From the NCBI GenBank assembly GCA_029204225.1, contig CM055094.1, forward strand, positions 23,644,541-23,708,540: a DNA stretch of 64,000 nucleotides, read 5' to 3'. Origin of the DNA: Diphasiastrum complanatum (Eukaryota; Streptophyta; Lycopodiopsida; Lycopodiales; Lycopodiaceae). Shown piece after piece: positions 34,331-46,989 of the stretch. A program made the translations under genes and the position numbers. The notes under the pieces were generated by a model that saw only the letters and a list, made by a program, of their open reading frames with translations, ran no database searches and was not told where the DNA came from. Numbering within the stretch: the first letter of the stretch is position 1; the number at the start of each line of letters is the position of its first letter.

Positions 34331-34512
34331 ACATCTTGTGCTTGGGACGACCTTCGAAAAGAAATTTACGACATCTTTAATTTTAAAAAGTTATTGCTCT
34401 AAAAATCTACAAAAATATAATTATTATTACTGTGTAGATGTTGGAAGTTTTTAAGTCAATTTGTAGATAAGCCAAAAAAAATACAAGTATCTTCAATGCT
34501 GAGCATAGGAAT

Positions 34513-34780
34513 TTTTTTTATTTTGCAACTATTGGCTATGCTCAACATAGGAACCTTGATTTCTCTCGTCCGAGTCTTATGCTCAGCATAACATAAATGC
34601 ATTCAGTGAGTAGGAATGCTATGCTCAGCAAAGAAGTCGGGAGAGAGGATGATAATATTTTATGCTGATCATAACAGTCGCTCTTAAAGAAAGAGAAGAT
34701 GTTATGCTCAGCATAAGACTCGGACGAGAGAAATCAAGGTTCCTATGCTGAGCATAGCCAATAGTTACAAAATAAAAAAA
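34513..34780. repeat. Inverted repeat, 82-bp arms, 104-bp spacer (foldback)
   Basis: Arm 34513-34594 and the reverse complement of arm 34699-34780 agree at 79 of 82 positions. Landmarks: GGCTATGCTCA(A/G)CATAGG, then AACCTTGATTTCTCTCGTCC, then GAGTCTTATGCT. The transcript of either strand would fold into a long hairpin. Both arms contain smaller palindromes of TATGCTCAGCATA type. No ORF. Confidence 0.93.
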
Positions 34781-34856
34781 CTTTCTATGCTTACCCCTTT
34801 CTATTTCCCCGTCAACAACATCATCTGAAATTTCTCATCTAACTACTTTTCAAGAA

Positions 34857-35069
34857 ATGACTCCTTTGACACAACCTGTTACAAATTTGAGTTTTTCGTC
34901 TTCTTATTCAGATATTAAAGAAACAACATTGCAATATCATTTTGACCAATCAAAAGAGTTAGTGAGTGATGATTCACAAGATTCAATTCACTTAGTCACG
35001 GATTCAAGTAAATCTATAGATCCTCGTCAATCAAATGATCCTCGATGTACAACTTTTTCACATATTTAA
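34857..35069 (+). other. Short Ser/Thr/Asp-rich ORF, unrecognised
   Basis: 70 codons rich in Ser, Thr, Asp and Gln. Its tone resembles the variable linker of copia polyproteins (ahead of RT), and a copia fragment of the same strand follows at 35410. That link is an inference; there is no conserved motif. Confidence 0.2.
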
Positions 35070-35409
35070 AGAAGGTCCACTTCTCAAATCCCCAATTCCA
35101 TCAAATCTAAAAGAGCCATATTTAATGAGAATCCTTATACTTCTGGCACTACATAACCAACTATTATGCAGTATGTAATTATGATGGTTTTATGAAATTT
35201 GCAAAAAAAAAAAAAAAAATCTGCAATGCTTCATTAAAAATAGACACTTTTTCACATTTTTTTATTATTGCAAGTTAGAGAATCCTTAAAAATAACCATG
35301 ATTTTGGCCTAAAACTAGGACCATTAAAAAATATCAAAAAAGGTTACTCTTTTTTAGGTCAAAGTCCCAAAACAAATGTCATGGTGTTATAAGAAAATCG
35401 ACCTTCCTA

Positions 35410-36720
35410 TTTGCTAAAGTTGTATTATTGGATAACAGACTAGGATTCCATTTAGATCAACTCATCAATATGTAGCTAGAAATTTGCTAGACATTGTTCA
35501 TTCAGACATATGTGGCCCAATGCAAACTTTATCGTTGGTAGATGCCAAATTTTTTATTACCATCATTGACTAATTTTCAATATATTTTATGAAACATAAA
35601 TCAGAGGTATTCAACCTCTTCAAAGGAGTGAGCTAAGAACCAAAGTCGTAACAAAGTAAAGCATTGAGGACTAACAACGACAAAGAATAAATTAGAGATT
35701 GAATTCAAGGAGTATTGCCTTAGCAAAGACATTGAGCAACAATTTATTACTCCCTGTTCACCTCAGTCCAATGGATTTGCTAAGAGCCAAACCTTAGTAA
35801 AATCGACTAAGTGCATGCTTGCTCACGCATCACTACCTGAATATTTCTCTACTGAAATTGTGTCCACTATAGCTTATATTTAGAACAAATGTTTTGACTA
35901 AAGGTCTCTCAAACAAAATGTCTTATGAAATTTGTACATGCTCCAAACCATCATCGAAGAACCTTAGAGTGTTCAGATCTATTGCCTATGCACAAATCTC
36001 GAAGGAGAGTAAAAAGAAGTTAGATTCCCACAATATCAAATTCAATTCCTCATTGGTTATGCTTCTTTCAACAAAGCTTATAAGTTGTATGATCTCATTA
36101 CATCAAAGATATTCTTCAAGATAGATGTGTATCTTTATCGAGGATCCGTATATCGACTTGCAATATTCAAGACAAATTATTGACTACTTTTACCATCAGC
36201 ACACCAATTCAAGTATCAAGATTGACAACCTCAAACATTTCTCAATTAGAATTCTCTTGTCATATGATGTTGTTGCTAATCTAGAGATACATCAGCTTGA
36301 TATACAAACAACCTATCTGAATGGAGTAATCAAAGAAGATATTTACATGATGCAACCTAAGGGTTGCGTGCTCATGAATTTTAAGAAAAAATATATATGC
36401 AAACTCCATAAAGCACTTTATGGCCTAAAGCAATCTGCTAGAGCTTGGTTTCAGAGGATTAACACCTTTCTTATCCAAGAAGGTTATAATCCAAGCACTA
36501 TAAATTCGAATGTTTACTTCAAGTTAGTGCAACAATCTTTTATCATTATTACTCTAAGTGTTGATGACACAACTTTTTAGCAACAATGTCAATCTAATAA
36601 AAGATGTTAAGAAATGTTTTTCTTAGAATTCGACATGACAGATTTGGGAATACTGTCTCTAAATACAGATATTCACATAGAAAGAGAGAGAAGGCTGATT
36701 TATATCACTCAATAGAGGTA
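35410..36720 (+). pseudogene. Copia element F: integrase-RT remnant
   Basis: Integrase core, heavily mutated: LDIVHSDICGPM (first Asp kept, ~35500) and TIID (35565). LRTNND is near 35655. PQSNGFAKSQTL (~35763) stands where PQQNGVAERKNRT is expected, so the catalytic Glu is replaced by Lys. Then CMLAHASLPEYF and KNLRVF (35810-35970). RT: LEIHQLDIQTTYLNGVIKEDIYMMQPKG, CKLHKALYGLKQSARAWFQRIN (36280-36460), and the active-site strand ITLSVDD (36550), ending in a stop. FDMTDLG lies at 36625. No LTRs were found. The RT block 36125-36580 is open for 151 codons. Stops elsewhere exclude function. Confidence 0.8.
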
Positions 36721-37097
36721 CATTTTCAATACTTATCAGATGTAATCTGATGAATTACATGTATTCGGATTCTTTTGTCCAAGAAGTGATAATTATTGCT
36801 ATATGTGACTTTAAAGTTGAAGATACATGAGCACAAATACTTTTTTGGACAATGATGGATCAGACAATGGAGAAAAAATAGTATTCTACTACTAAGTTTA
36901 GAGGATATATGGCCAATGAAGCACAAGAAAACTGGTGAGCTGTGCACACAATTTTCAATGGAAGATCTAATAATGTCACGGAAAAAAAAAAAAGATTTTG
37001 CTTGTCTCGTTGGGGAAAAAGCATACTTCAACACACACAAAGTGTGAATAGAATCACTCATGAAAATGTTGTGGTTTAGGAATTACAAGTGTAAAGG

Positions 37098-37478
37098 ATG
37101 GTTTGCAAAATGATTCAAGGACTGTTAGGAGAACAAAATATGTATCTAGGAAAGACCACATTGGTGATGATGACAGTCATAGACCAAAGTATGAATATCA
37201 CACCTATCTTGTTACAGCTCCACACCGTTCAAAAAGAAATTTGCAATTTTCAGAAGAAACTAATGTTTCACATTCCATTCCTCTTGAACTGATGATAGAA
37301 ATTTTTGTCGTGCAAGAGTATCCTCTTGATGTGCATGAGACCACTCGGGCAATTAGAAGAACACCAACACGTACCGCACTTAAATGCAGTGGATTTTCAA
37401 GGTCCCCAATTCGAAGATGCACAAAGATGATGAATTACATTGTGAAGGAGTCTTTGCACCTGAGTTTTTGAAGATAGA
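37098..37478 (+). other. Unrecognised ORFs next to element G
   Basis: Overlapping frames (37098-37292, 37103-37471) have basic composition without known motifs. Element G is inserted just after, at 37479. They may be transposon remnants related to the SWIM-type scrap on the other side of G, but no motif proves it. 36721-37097 shows nothing. Confidence 0.15.
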
Positions 37479-38175
37479 TGACAAAATTTTACAGCAAAAT
37501 GAATCCCAATCAATCCTAAAAGTGATGGAGGATGCACAAATCAAAGATCTAGATCCAAACTATGAGCTAGAATCAAGACTAGTTACCAAAACTAGCAAAT
37601 TTGGCATTTAACTGCACATTAGGCACATAGATTTGATCAAATGAACCAAAGTAAAGTACAGAAAGCTTCTCAAACCTGTAAACAGGTTCAGTTCCTTCTA
37701 AACCAAGCAATTAATGCATAAGAACACTCACATCCAATAGCTAAAACTCGCCATCGAAAGACAATGATGATAGAAGTGGAAAAACTCGATTTTTCTTGAC
37801 ATTTGGATGGAGATCCCATCATACATTTATACTTTTCAAGCTTGAATCTGAGCATATTAGGGCACCTATGAACTTATCATACCCTAACCCTAATATCTAC
37901 CCTAATAGGTCATTGGATCCACCCTTACTTGGGGTCAAGATCTCAAGATCCAAAAACAATGTAAAACATGCTATTTTTAGATCCTAGAATTTCTTTAGCC
38001 TATCCAAACACATTTTTGCCTCATTTCAAAGATGCTATCACAATGTAATATGAGGAATGAACTTATTGGAAATCATCCTATGTGATTTGGCACGTGTGGC
38101 ATCTATTTACATGGCCGTCTTGCCAATTACAATGCATGTGACCAAAATTGGTCAAGCTAGAATTGTGAAATTTCA
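37479..38175 (-). repeat. Element G 3' LTR
   Basis: Begins TGACAAAATTTTACAGC and ends GAAATTTCA in window orientation. Same length as 39955-40651 with scattered substitutions. Confidence 0.9.
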
Positions 38176-38192
38176 ATACTCCTCCTCACAAT

Positions 38193-39919
38193 CTAGCTAG
38201 ATGATAACATGGCTTTACTAATTAAGCCAAGGGCTGATCTAAGCTTTGAAAAAGCATTCTTTTGAAGAGGCTTTGTCAATATATCAGCTATGCATTCTTC
38301 ACTTGAAACATGCTCCAATGAGACCTCCTTAGCTTGGACCTTTTCTCTTACAAAGTGGTGAGCAATCTCTATGTGTTTGCTCCTTGCATGGTTGATTGGA
38401 TTGGATGCTAGGTGTTGGGCTGAGATGTTGTCATTGTAGATGAGTGGAATGACACTTGATCTGATCACTTTGAGCTCCTCAAGCAACCTCTTGATCCATA
38501 ATACTTCCTTGGTTGTGGTTGTTAGAGCCTTGTACTCGGCCTCGGTTGATGAAAGAGATATTGTTTCTTGCTTCTTTGATAGCCAAGAAACCACACCTTC
38601 TCCAATGAAAGTTGCAAAGGAACTTGTTCACTTTCTATCCTTCTTGTCCCTTGAAAAATCTGAATCACTAAAACATGCAAGTTAATGGATTCACCTCTAT
38701 AAAGGATCCCAAAATCTAGTGTGCCCAAGATGTATCTCAATATTCTTTTGGCACATTTCCAATGGATAACTGATGGATCTTGCATATTTTGACTAAGCTT
38801 GAAAACACTATAGCAAAGATCAGGTCTTGTTATGGGTATCCACATTAAGGAGCCAATAATTTGCCTATAAAGAGTGATGTCCTTGAAGGATCTTTCATCC
38901 TCTTTATTGGTCACTTTTACACCATGCTTCATAGGAGTTTCTACATGCTTGCATCCATGCATGTTAAATCTATTGAGTAATGAAATGGCATACTTAGATT
39001 AACAAATGAAGACATAATCTAAATATCTAAGTACTTTCATACCCAAAATGAAGTGCAAAAGCCCAAGATCTACCATCTTGAACTCTTTGGATAGATCTAG
39101 CTTAGTTTTCTCAACACCTTCTAAATCATCTCCACTAAGTATGATATCATCAACATAAAGTAATAAAAGTACAATGATTTTTGCACTAAATCTTATGTAC
39201 AAAGTGAGATCATACTCACTAGGAGTAAATCCAATAGAGATAAGAAAAGTATTGAGCCTTGTGTTCCAAGTTCTAGAAGCTTGTTTCAAACCATACAAGC
39301 TCCTCTTGAGATGACACACCTTGTCTTCCATACCTTGCTTGATGAAGCCCTCAGGCTGCTCCATGAATATATCCTCTTCCAAATGACCATTTAAGAAATA
39401 ATTTGACACATCCATTTGAAACAATAACCAATCAAAGTGAGAAGCAAGAGCAATGATTAGTCTTATGGTGACCATCTTTGCCATGGGTGCAAAGGTCTCA
39501 TCATAATCTATGTCCTTTGATTGAGCATACCCCTTGGCTACAAGCCTTGCCTTGTGCTTAGAAACACTCCCATATTGATTCAACTTGAGCTTAAAAACCC
39601 ATTTATATCCAATTACATTCCTATCCAAAGGTAGATCAACAAGCATCCAAGTATCATTCTCCATCAATGCATTGTTCTCATCACACATAGCTTGAAACCA
39701 CTCCTTTGATTCTAAAGCTTCACTAACATTTTAAGGCTCTTCAAAATATGTGATGAAGGCATAAGAAGAAGTACTTCCCTCGGCTTGCTTACCCTTGTCC
39801 TTGTATGTGAGCCTTAATGGCTCCATCCTTGACCTTGTGGATCTTCTTGGTGTGCTTGGTGTTCTTGGTTCTAGCTCCTCCTCATGATCAAGCTCCTCCT
39901 TGATCTCGGGTATCTCCAA
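38193..39919 (-). pseudogene. Element G linker-RT-RNase H
   Basis: Linker at 39919-39731 (EEELEPRTPSTPRRSTR, then LTYKDKGKQ) ends in a TAA. RT at 39688-38999, 229 codons open, has IGYKWVFKLK, KARLVAKGYAQ, DYDETFAPMAK, FQMDVSNYFLNGHLEEDIFMEQPEGF, LKRSLYGLKQASRTW, the catalytic LLYVDDIILSG and FKMVDLG. It is followed by CKHVETPMK, YRQIIGSLMW, RPDLCYSVFKLSQ and HWKCAKRILRYI (38962-38700). RNase H at 38594-38193 has ISLSSTEAEYKAL, HARSKHIEIAHHFVREKV and CIADILTKPLQK. RT catalytic Asp residues and the TEAEY motif are kept. Two or three stops or frameshifts separate the blocks, so RT activity would need suppression or is lost. Confidence 0.9.
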
Positions 39920-39954
39920 ATCTAAAGCTCACTTTTAATTAGGCTATGATACCA

Positions 39955-40651
39955 TGACAAAATTTTACAGCAAAATGAATCCCAATCAATCCTAAAAGTG
40001 ATAGAGGATGCACAAATCAAAGATCTAGATCCAAACTATGAGCTAGAATCAAGACTAGTTACCAAAACTAGCAAATTTGGCATTTAACTCCACGTTAGGC
40101 ACATAGATTTGATCAAATGAACCAAAGTAAAGTACAGAAAGCTTCTTAGACCTGTAAATAGGTTCAGTACCTTCCAAACCAAGCAATTAATGCATAATAA
40201 CACTCACATCCAATAGCTAGAACTCGCCACCAAAAGACAATGATGATAGAAGTGGAAAAACTCGATTTTTCTTGATATTTGGATGGAGATCCCATCATAC
40301 ATTTATACTTTTCAAGCTCGGATCTGAGCATATTAGGGCACCTCCTAACTTATCATACCCTAACCCTAGCATCTACCCTAATAGGTCATTGGATCCACCC
40401 TAACTTGGGGTCAAGATCTCGAGATCCAAAAACAATGTAAAACATGCTATTTTTAGATCCTAGAATTTTTCTAGCCTATCCAAACACATTTTTGCCTCAT
40501 TTCAAAGATGCTATCACAATTTAATATGAGGAATGAACTTATTGGAAAGCATCCTATGTGATTTGGCACGTGTGGCATCTAATTACATGGCCATGTTCCC
40601 AATTACAATGCATGTGACCAAAATTGGTCAAGCTAGAATTGTGAAATTTCA
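39955..40651 (-). repeat. Element G 5' LTR
   Basis: Same 697-bp LTR as 37479-38175. It contains CATACCCTAACCCTA near 40355, which is LTR sequence and not a telomere. Confidence 0.9.
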
Positions 40652-40756
40652 ATTATAGACTCCATTTAAAATAGCAAATGTTTTGGTTCTACACTGATGA
40701 TGTGACCCACACATGAAAATTGAATCCATCAATTGTTAGTGTGTCTGGACTAGCCT

Positions 40757-41120
40757 ATGTGGAAAGTTGCCGCTAGTACCAATGTCTATCCACGAGAAAA
40801 TGTTCAACTAGTTAGGGCAAGTTTTGTGTTGGAGGACGATGGGGACTACGAAAAATCTCCTCGAAGTCCAAGTGTTACCACAAGAGTGGTAGAGAAATTC
40901 ATAGGAGACATCTCAAAGAGTGTGTGCAAAGAGCATTGAACATGGAAGTGATTTTTTTATAAGAAAGTAATCAAGGACAATTTGAACATTGAATTTGGCT
41001 TGGTAACTAGTGGATCATTTGTGCATAGCCAAGTATTTGTAGTGAAAATTTCAAAACATTCACATTGCGACTGTGAAGATTTTGTAGGGTGCTTGGCCTT
41101 ACCATGGATGCACATCCATT
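40757..41120 (+). pseudogene. SWIM zinc-finger scrap (MULE/FAR1-type transposase)
   Basis: After a short open frame (40757-40939), the translation of about 40988-41120 reads FVVKISKHSHCDCEDFVGCLALPWMHIH and stops. This fits the SWIM zinc finger of MULE transposases and FAR1-like proteins (V.......C.C..F...G.PC.H), with Trp where the third Cys is expected (LPWMHI for LPCMHI). Only the finger is recognisable. The catalytic domain is not seen. Element G separates it from the sequence at 37100-37478. Confidence 0.5.
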
Positions 41121-41130
41121 AGTCCATAGA

Positions 41131-44100
41131 TCCCTACTTTTTCCAATCACGTTATTTCATGCATTGAGCAAGTACTTATCATCTACAAGTCCAATTTGAT
41201 TGGAGATTATTAGAGGTTAAAATAACCATAGTTGAGGCCCACAACTATTGTAGTAGGTAATCATGACACACATGTTTTGCATTGTGGTTATCATCGACAT
41301 TGTGAAGTTTAAGTAGCTTAGTTTGATGGAAGGAAAAAACAATTGATTAGTATTTTGGTCACGAACTTTGGTTGCCTTGTTGTTGGTTTTCTCGATACAC
41401 GATTTTCTTATTTTTCATCACACGTGTCATGCCCACGACTGATCTTGGATTATTATCGCCTTAGGAGGTCAGTAGGCCTACCTAGACCTGTAATTATGAT
41501 TACGAGGGTTGGGGACCTTATGTGTATATGGTCATAATTAATAGTTATAGGCCTAAACACATTGGGTCTACTAGTGAGTCATAGGAAAATTGGATGACGT
41601 GTGTCCTAGTGAAGCTACAAATGTGTCCAGCGAGGTGTCACAGTGCACTACCAGTGGTGCATGGGCCTTGCAGGGTATAAGTATACCCATTGGGCTCTCA
41701 CTACAGTATGCTTGATTGTGATGCTAGTATCTACATGCTGCTGGTATGACTCCTCTATCTCTTGTGAGTGATTGATCCATAGCTTGGGGGCTAGATCCAT
41801 TTGATCTAGGTTTGGTTGGGATGATTTGTCCACCATTTGATTTCCTTGTGTTGCTTTGTTGTTGCTTGCTTGGCTATTGTATCCTTGGTGACGGACTTTA
41901 TAACACGATATCATGAATTGTGAATGATTGTCATGTGAATGATACAATTCATGTTTTTATACTCTTATACATAAATGTTTCCTTTAGTGCAATGGTTCAT
42001 TCACATATAAAATCAAGTTGTCATTTAAATCCGAATGAAACAAAATGAAAAAATCACTTCTATTTGCAAAATTCAAAAGTTAATATATGTGGACTGATGT
42101 CTAGATCAATATACTAAAAAAAAAAAAACATAAGCAAGAATCACTCATCATATATTCATTACGTGCTAGCAAAAAATGAGAAAGAAGAGAGATAATGCAA
42201 CAAGAACTAAAACTATAACAAAAAGACTAAATATATTTATACATAAAAATAAGTACAAAGCTATTGTGTTTTTGGTTCATGAACTATGTACGTGCATTAT
42301 CCTTTATAGTGAGAGAAGCTATGTATACATGATAGTAAGTGGATACCACAGATTGTCCTCCTTGCTATCCTCTCCCTTGGTCTTGATATAACTTCTTCTA
42401 TCTACTACGTAGAAAGCAATCTCATGATAAATATCAACTTCATGAGGTCCTCAAGTCAAAGTTTTTCTTAGAGAAGGATTGCTTTGATGATCGCCATATC
42501 CTTTGTTTGAATGATGCTTTTGAAGATGGAGACTAAGTAATTGTACGATTCAGACAGACTATTAAGCAAGGACGATATGGCTTCATCTTCTACTACTTCA
42601 CATCCAACTACAACAATATGATCTTGTTGGAGTGACGCAACAAAGGAGCAACACTGACATATTTATTTATGTGAGACAAGATTATCAAGAACAGAAAAGT
42701 AATGAACATCCTTGTGTCGGAGAAAAACTCATACAAATGGAATGGATGAATTTCCTCGGTGCATGAACTATGTCTATCAGATTTGAGCTATCATCGATAA
42801 TTTGATTGCAGTCCTACTTAATCCAAGCTTCAAAGTCACAAGGATTCAAACAATCAATTCCATAGACACACATACAATCATTCAATTGCGGAAGTGTGGT
42901 ATAAAGTCAGATCAAAAGAAGCACTATCGAAGTACACTTTCAGTCATATAAAAATTCAATCTATGAATTATCTATATGCAAATTGACTCAAATGAAAATA
43001 GAAAAGGATGCAAATGACACGACATGACACGACAATACTCAATGTATTGGAAAAAGTTTGATTAAGTCAAAAATCTCTAGAGTCCTCTCATTATGTGAAG
43101 TCGTTGGAGGTGCCAATGTTCCCACACCTCCTCAAGTTGGGACTATGTTATAACATTTTTAACTTGATTTAAATTCTCTATAAAGGGTGTATTAGCAGGA
43201 CAAGTGTTAAGTTACATAAAATGTATGAAGATATATTATTATGAATTTTCTATAAAAGATGTATCAGGAAGAAAGGTGCTAAGTTATAGATAATTTTTGA
43301 CCAAATTTATTATGGGACTATGATATATAGGATGAATTGACATGGATAGGATTTCTAGAAAAAATTTCATGAGCTAGAGGGCCTACTTTCTATTTGAATT
43401 TTTTCAAAAATTTCAAGCACCATCATTGTATGGAATTGACCCAAATACCCACTATGTTAAAATTATGTATGGCCCTATCCTATACTCTCAATAGAAATTG
43501 GGTAAGGAACATAAAACTTATCAAATGTGTGTTGGTCTTGATTACTACATTGTGCTTGGTAAAAATGAAAGTGAAATTCTTTGAATGTACGTGTAACACA
43601 CAAGCTCGTGAATACGTGTGCACACATGCACAATGCATTGTTGTTGCCCCTAACACCTCATGTGATTTTGTTATCTTGTTTTGTCTCTCAAATATTGTGC
43701 TCATATGTTGGAAAAACAATTTATTTTTGTAACATGAGTAAGATGTACACAAAATGCAATAAATTTTAAAGTACATGCATGAGATTCCAAAGTTATTTCT
43801 AGTGTTAAAAAACAAGAACAAAATGCTAGATCACAACTTCAAAGGGCACATATAATAAAATTTGAATAAACACACTATAGGATTGTGCATACAAGAACAA
43901 ATTTTAATATGTTACAAGATTTACATGGTAATGAAACATACTCTCAAGCATTCAAATTTGAGTGAGAGTAGGCGCTTAATAGTCTTGACATCATAGTTAG
44001 ATTAAGCAAGATGAGACAAAAGAATGGGAAAAACATAAAGAATACATGAAACATGAACATTGACTAGTCAAGAGATTTTTCATGGTGATGACAAGTGGTT

Positions 44101-44860
44101 CAATTTATAATCATTATTAATAAACCTTCCTTACTTGAATCTTACAATGGTTGTGAAGCATTGAACATTTTGAAGACACTACACATTGATGGAAAATCTT
44201 AGTTTATTACAAGTAGACAAAATTTTATTCCTAAAACACGAGTCAAGAATCAAACAAATCATAAATGTGGATAGTGACACAAAGAAATCAAAATAAGATT
44301 TGTAGGGGCCCTTCTTCCAATAAGATGGAATGATTCCTCTCAATAAGTGTCATCTTGGTCGACCTCTTTATCTCCCCTCGAGGTGTGGAGTTCAACTGCA
44401 CTCAACCACACATAAAGCGCACACACAAATTGATGGAAAGCAAGGCATAACAACATGGACTTTCCATTTTATTCTGCTTTGTAAAATTAGATGCAGTATC
44501 ATTTTTAGGCGCATTAAATGTAAATGCCACTATAAATGTCTCGTAGGATTTCTTTTCAAAGATATATGTTCTTGCCTTGAAAGCAATCCTTTTCTATATT
44601 TGATTATTTAGGACCCATGCTAGGTACCTATGGGAATAGTATCACTTGCTAACCTTTTTAGTCAACTTTGAATCATAGGTTCTATATATCTACATGTTAC
44701 TATCAAGTGAGTAGTGTTCATGAAGAAACAATAAAGTTCTATAAGCAACTGACTAGTACCATATGTATACTATCAATCATGAAACTAGCATGACAATAAC
44801 CATATTGAAATGAAAGTGAATCATTGTTGTGACATTTTACTTTTCAAATTTAGATTGAAT
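41131..44860. other. No gene recognised
   Basis: AT-rich sequence with short frames (for example 42176-42391, 43394-43732, 43480-43821) lacking motifs. The part 41690-41850 shares phrases such as GGGGGCTAGATCCA and GATCTAGGTTTGGTTGG with 58840-58890, probably an old LTR or leader family. No other structure seen. Confidence 0.4.
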
Positions 44861-44864
44861 TAAA

Positions 44865-45131
44865 TCATGCAAAGTTAGTCAATTGTTAGGTCTTTATGGG
44901 CTAAAGACTCATGACTACCACTTTTGGCAGTTTTGTGATTTTGCTTTTTATCAACAACTTCAAGAACATGATGGTAATACAAATGCAAGCTATATTATCA
45001 TTTTTGAAAGTGGCATGTTGATAGATTATGAATCATCAAATCTACATAGAACTTTAGAAGCAAATTATAGCCAAAAAAAGCTTCATAAAGGAGTTGGAGG
45101 ACATTACACCATGCTGATAAAGAAGTCATAA
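44865..45131 (+). pseudogene. Possible CACTA (tnp2-type) transposase scrap
   Basis: The frame begins LLGLYGLKTHDYHF. It resembles the GLK(S/T)HD(C/Y)H block of plant En/Spm tnp2-like transposases. The following residues (FYQQLQEHDGN...) do not extend the match convincingly. A short, weak resemblance only. 45132-45580 shows nothing else. Confidence 0.25.
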
Positions 45132-45659
45132 TGAAAAGTACTTTACCAATCCTTTATACTTGGCAAAAGAGTTTTTAGTGACATTTGCACTAGGTTCAAT
45201 GGCCATTTAATTACGACTTTGAATAACAAGCTCGTCATAATTAAAAATGATTGTTGCCACTAAAAGTTCTTTCTCATTGGATACCTATGGTCATATTCAA
45301 GGAGATCTCAAAAGCACCTCCCCAATCAATGTATGTGTGAAGCATTCCTATTATGCAAATGCAATTAGATTCAACGTTGGTGAAAGTACTATATTCCCTA
45401 CTACAACCAAAAGAAATTATAGTAATCTCCAACTATGAGTTTATGACACCCACAACACCTACCAGAATGGACATAAGGACTCATATGTGTGAAAATTGAT
45501 AAAAATTATAGAGGTGATATATCACATGTCCAAATGAAAAATGCTAGATGAGGATGTGACTCACTTGCCTTTTATTGTTATGTTTTGTTGTGGAAATATG
45601 TCGCTGATCTTTTTATTGCACACTTTCATGTCAGATTCATGAGATTTAGCCACACAGAT

Positions 45660-45845
45660 TTATTGATGAATGATATTGCTTTCGATGATATTAAGGTAAA
45701 TGCGTTTTGGCAATGCAATAGAGTCATTACTCTATGGAACATTTGGCTAGATAGGAATAGTAGGGAGTTTGGGAACGATGATATAGTCATCTCCGCCCTA
45801 CTTCTTTTTAAAGAGGCGGATAACTTATGCTTTTATAAGTTATGA
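45660..45845 (+). other. Possible LINE tail remnant
   Basis: The frame reads AFWQCNRVITLWNIWLDRNSREF, similar in flavour to the W.IW..RN...F segment downstream of plant LINE reverse transcriptases. No RT domain is upstream. Weak call. 45846-46269 shows nothing. Confidence 0.2.
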
Positions 45846-46266
45846 TTTTTTGTATCTCTATAAAAAGTTTATAATCCAAGGTTAAGTTTCTTCGAGAGAA
45901 AAAAAGAAAGATAAAAGTTAGCTAGTTATTTTGGTGCCTTGTGTCATCATAAGGTTGGACCTTATTCTCCACATCACTTGTACATATCATGAGCACAATT
46001 AGGCATTGATTAGGCATAGATATTGTGGACCTAACCTAGAGCTCCTTGGAGAGTCTACACATGTCCTATTTTGTAGGTATGCAAAAATGGAAGTGGTGCA
46101 TCTCATTCTATCACTCTCATCCTAATGGATCATGAGGTCCAATCACATTCTAAGATCCACCACATGTAAAGAGGCTTCATACTTGTGAGACACAGCCTAA
46201 TGTATGGACAAAGACCTCAGAGAAAGATACCAACAATAATTGAAGCATTTTTCCACCAAAATGCAT

Positions 46267-46411
<145 letters not shown>

Positions 46412-46989
46412 CTTGATGCAGAATCCTCAAGATCTCTTCAAATTTTTTTGATTACCAAATGAGCTCCCAATTGAAGTATATACAAAAAGCTTGAGGCTTG
46501 GACTAAACTAACCTATTTCACATGTGTGAGATAGTACATCCACTTGTCCTTTGCTCCTCCTAAAGTCGCATACAAATATACGGGCATCCAATTAAATTGC
46601 GCCTCTTGAAGAAGGCTAGAATCTAGGAAAATGCATTCTAAATTGAGGAACTTGACTATTTGCCTTAATGTGATGAGGTCCAAAACTACTCCAAAGCATA
46701 TATGATGTTGGAATTTAATCTAACTCTTACTCATCCCAACAGCCCTTCTTCCTTCTCTGATTTTTAATCTCTCAAATGCAACCTGCAGAAAATGAACTGT
46801 TTTCTAACACTCTGCATATTTGAACTAATTGTTGCCACAGTCTGCATTTTTACTCGGGTTTTTCCACAGGCAAAAAACCCGACACTCGACATTGTCGCTA
46901 TTTTTCCACCTTCCTGAGCAACTAAGTGTTTAGCGACACTTATTAAGTTGTTTTTGGGCCATTTAGGCACTTCTAGAAAAGTGACACTT

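Larger units (their letters stand above)
37479..40651 (-). mobile_element. Copia element G: LTRs with only RT-RNase H inside
   Basis: Two LTRs of identical length (697 bp: 37479-38175 and 39955-40651, TG...CA) flank only 1779 bp. The primer binding site TGGTATCATAGCC lies beside the 5' LTR at 39943-39954. A purine tract (GTGAGGAGGAGTAT in sense) lies beside the 3' LTR at about 38176-38189. Inside, in sense order: linker, RT, RNase H. Gag, protease and integrase are absent. No exact target duplication: ATAGA precedes the left end and recurs 3 bp beyond the right end. A non-autonomous element by internal deletion. Confidence 0.9.

Noticed and set aside
40340-40390. CCCTAACCCTA-like telomere repeat
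   Set aside because: Only one and a half units are present, and they occur at the same place in both LTRs of element G, so they are LTR sequence.
43394-43821. Overlapping ORFs on both strands
   Set aside because: No motif, mutual antisense overlap, and composition as in neighbouring non-coding DNA.
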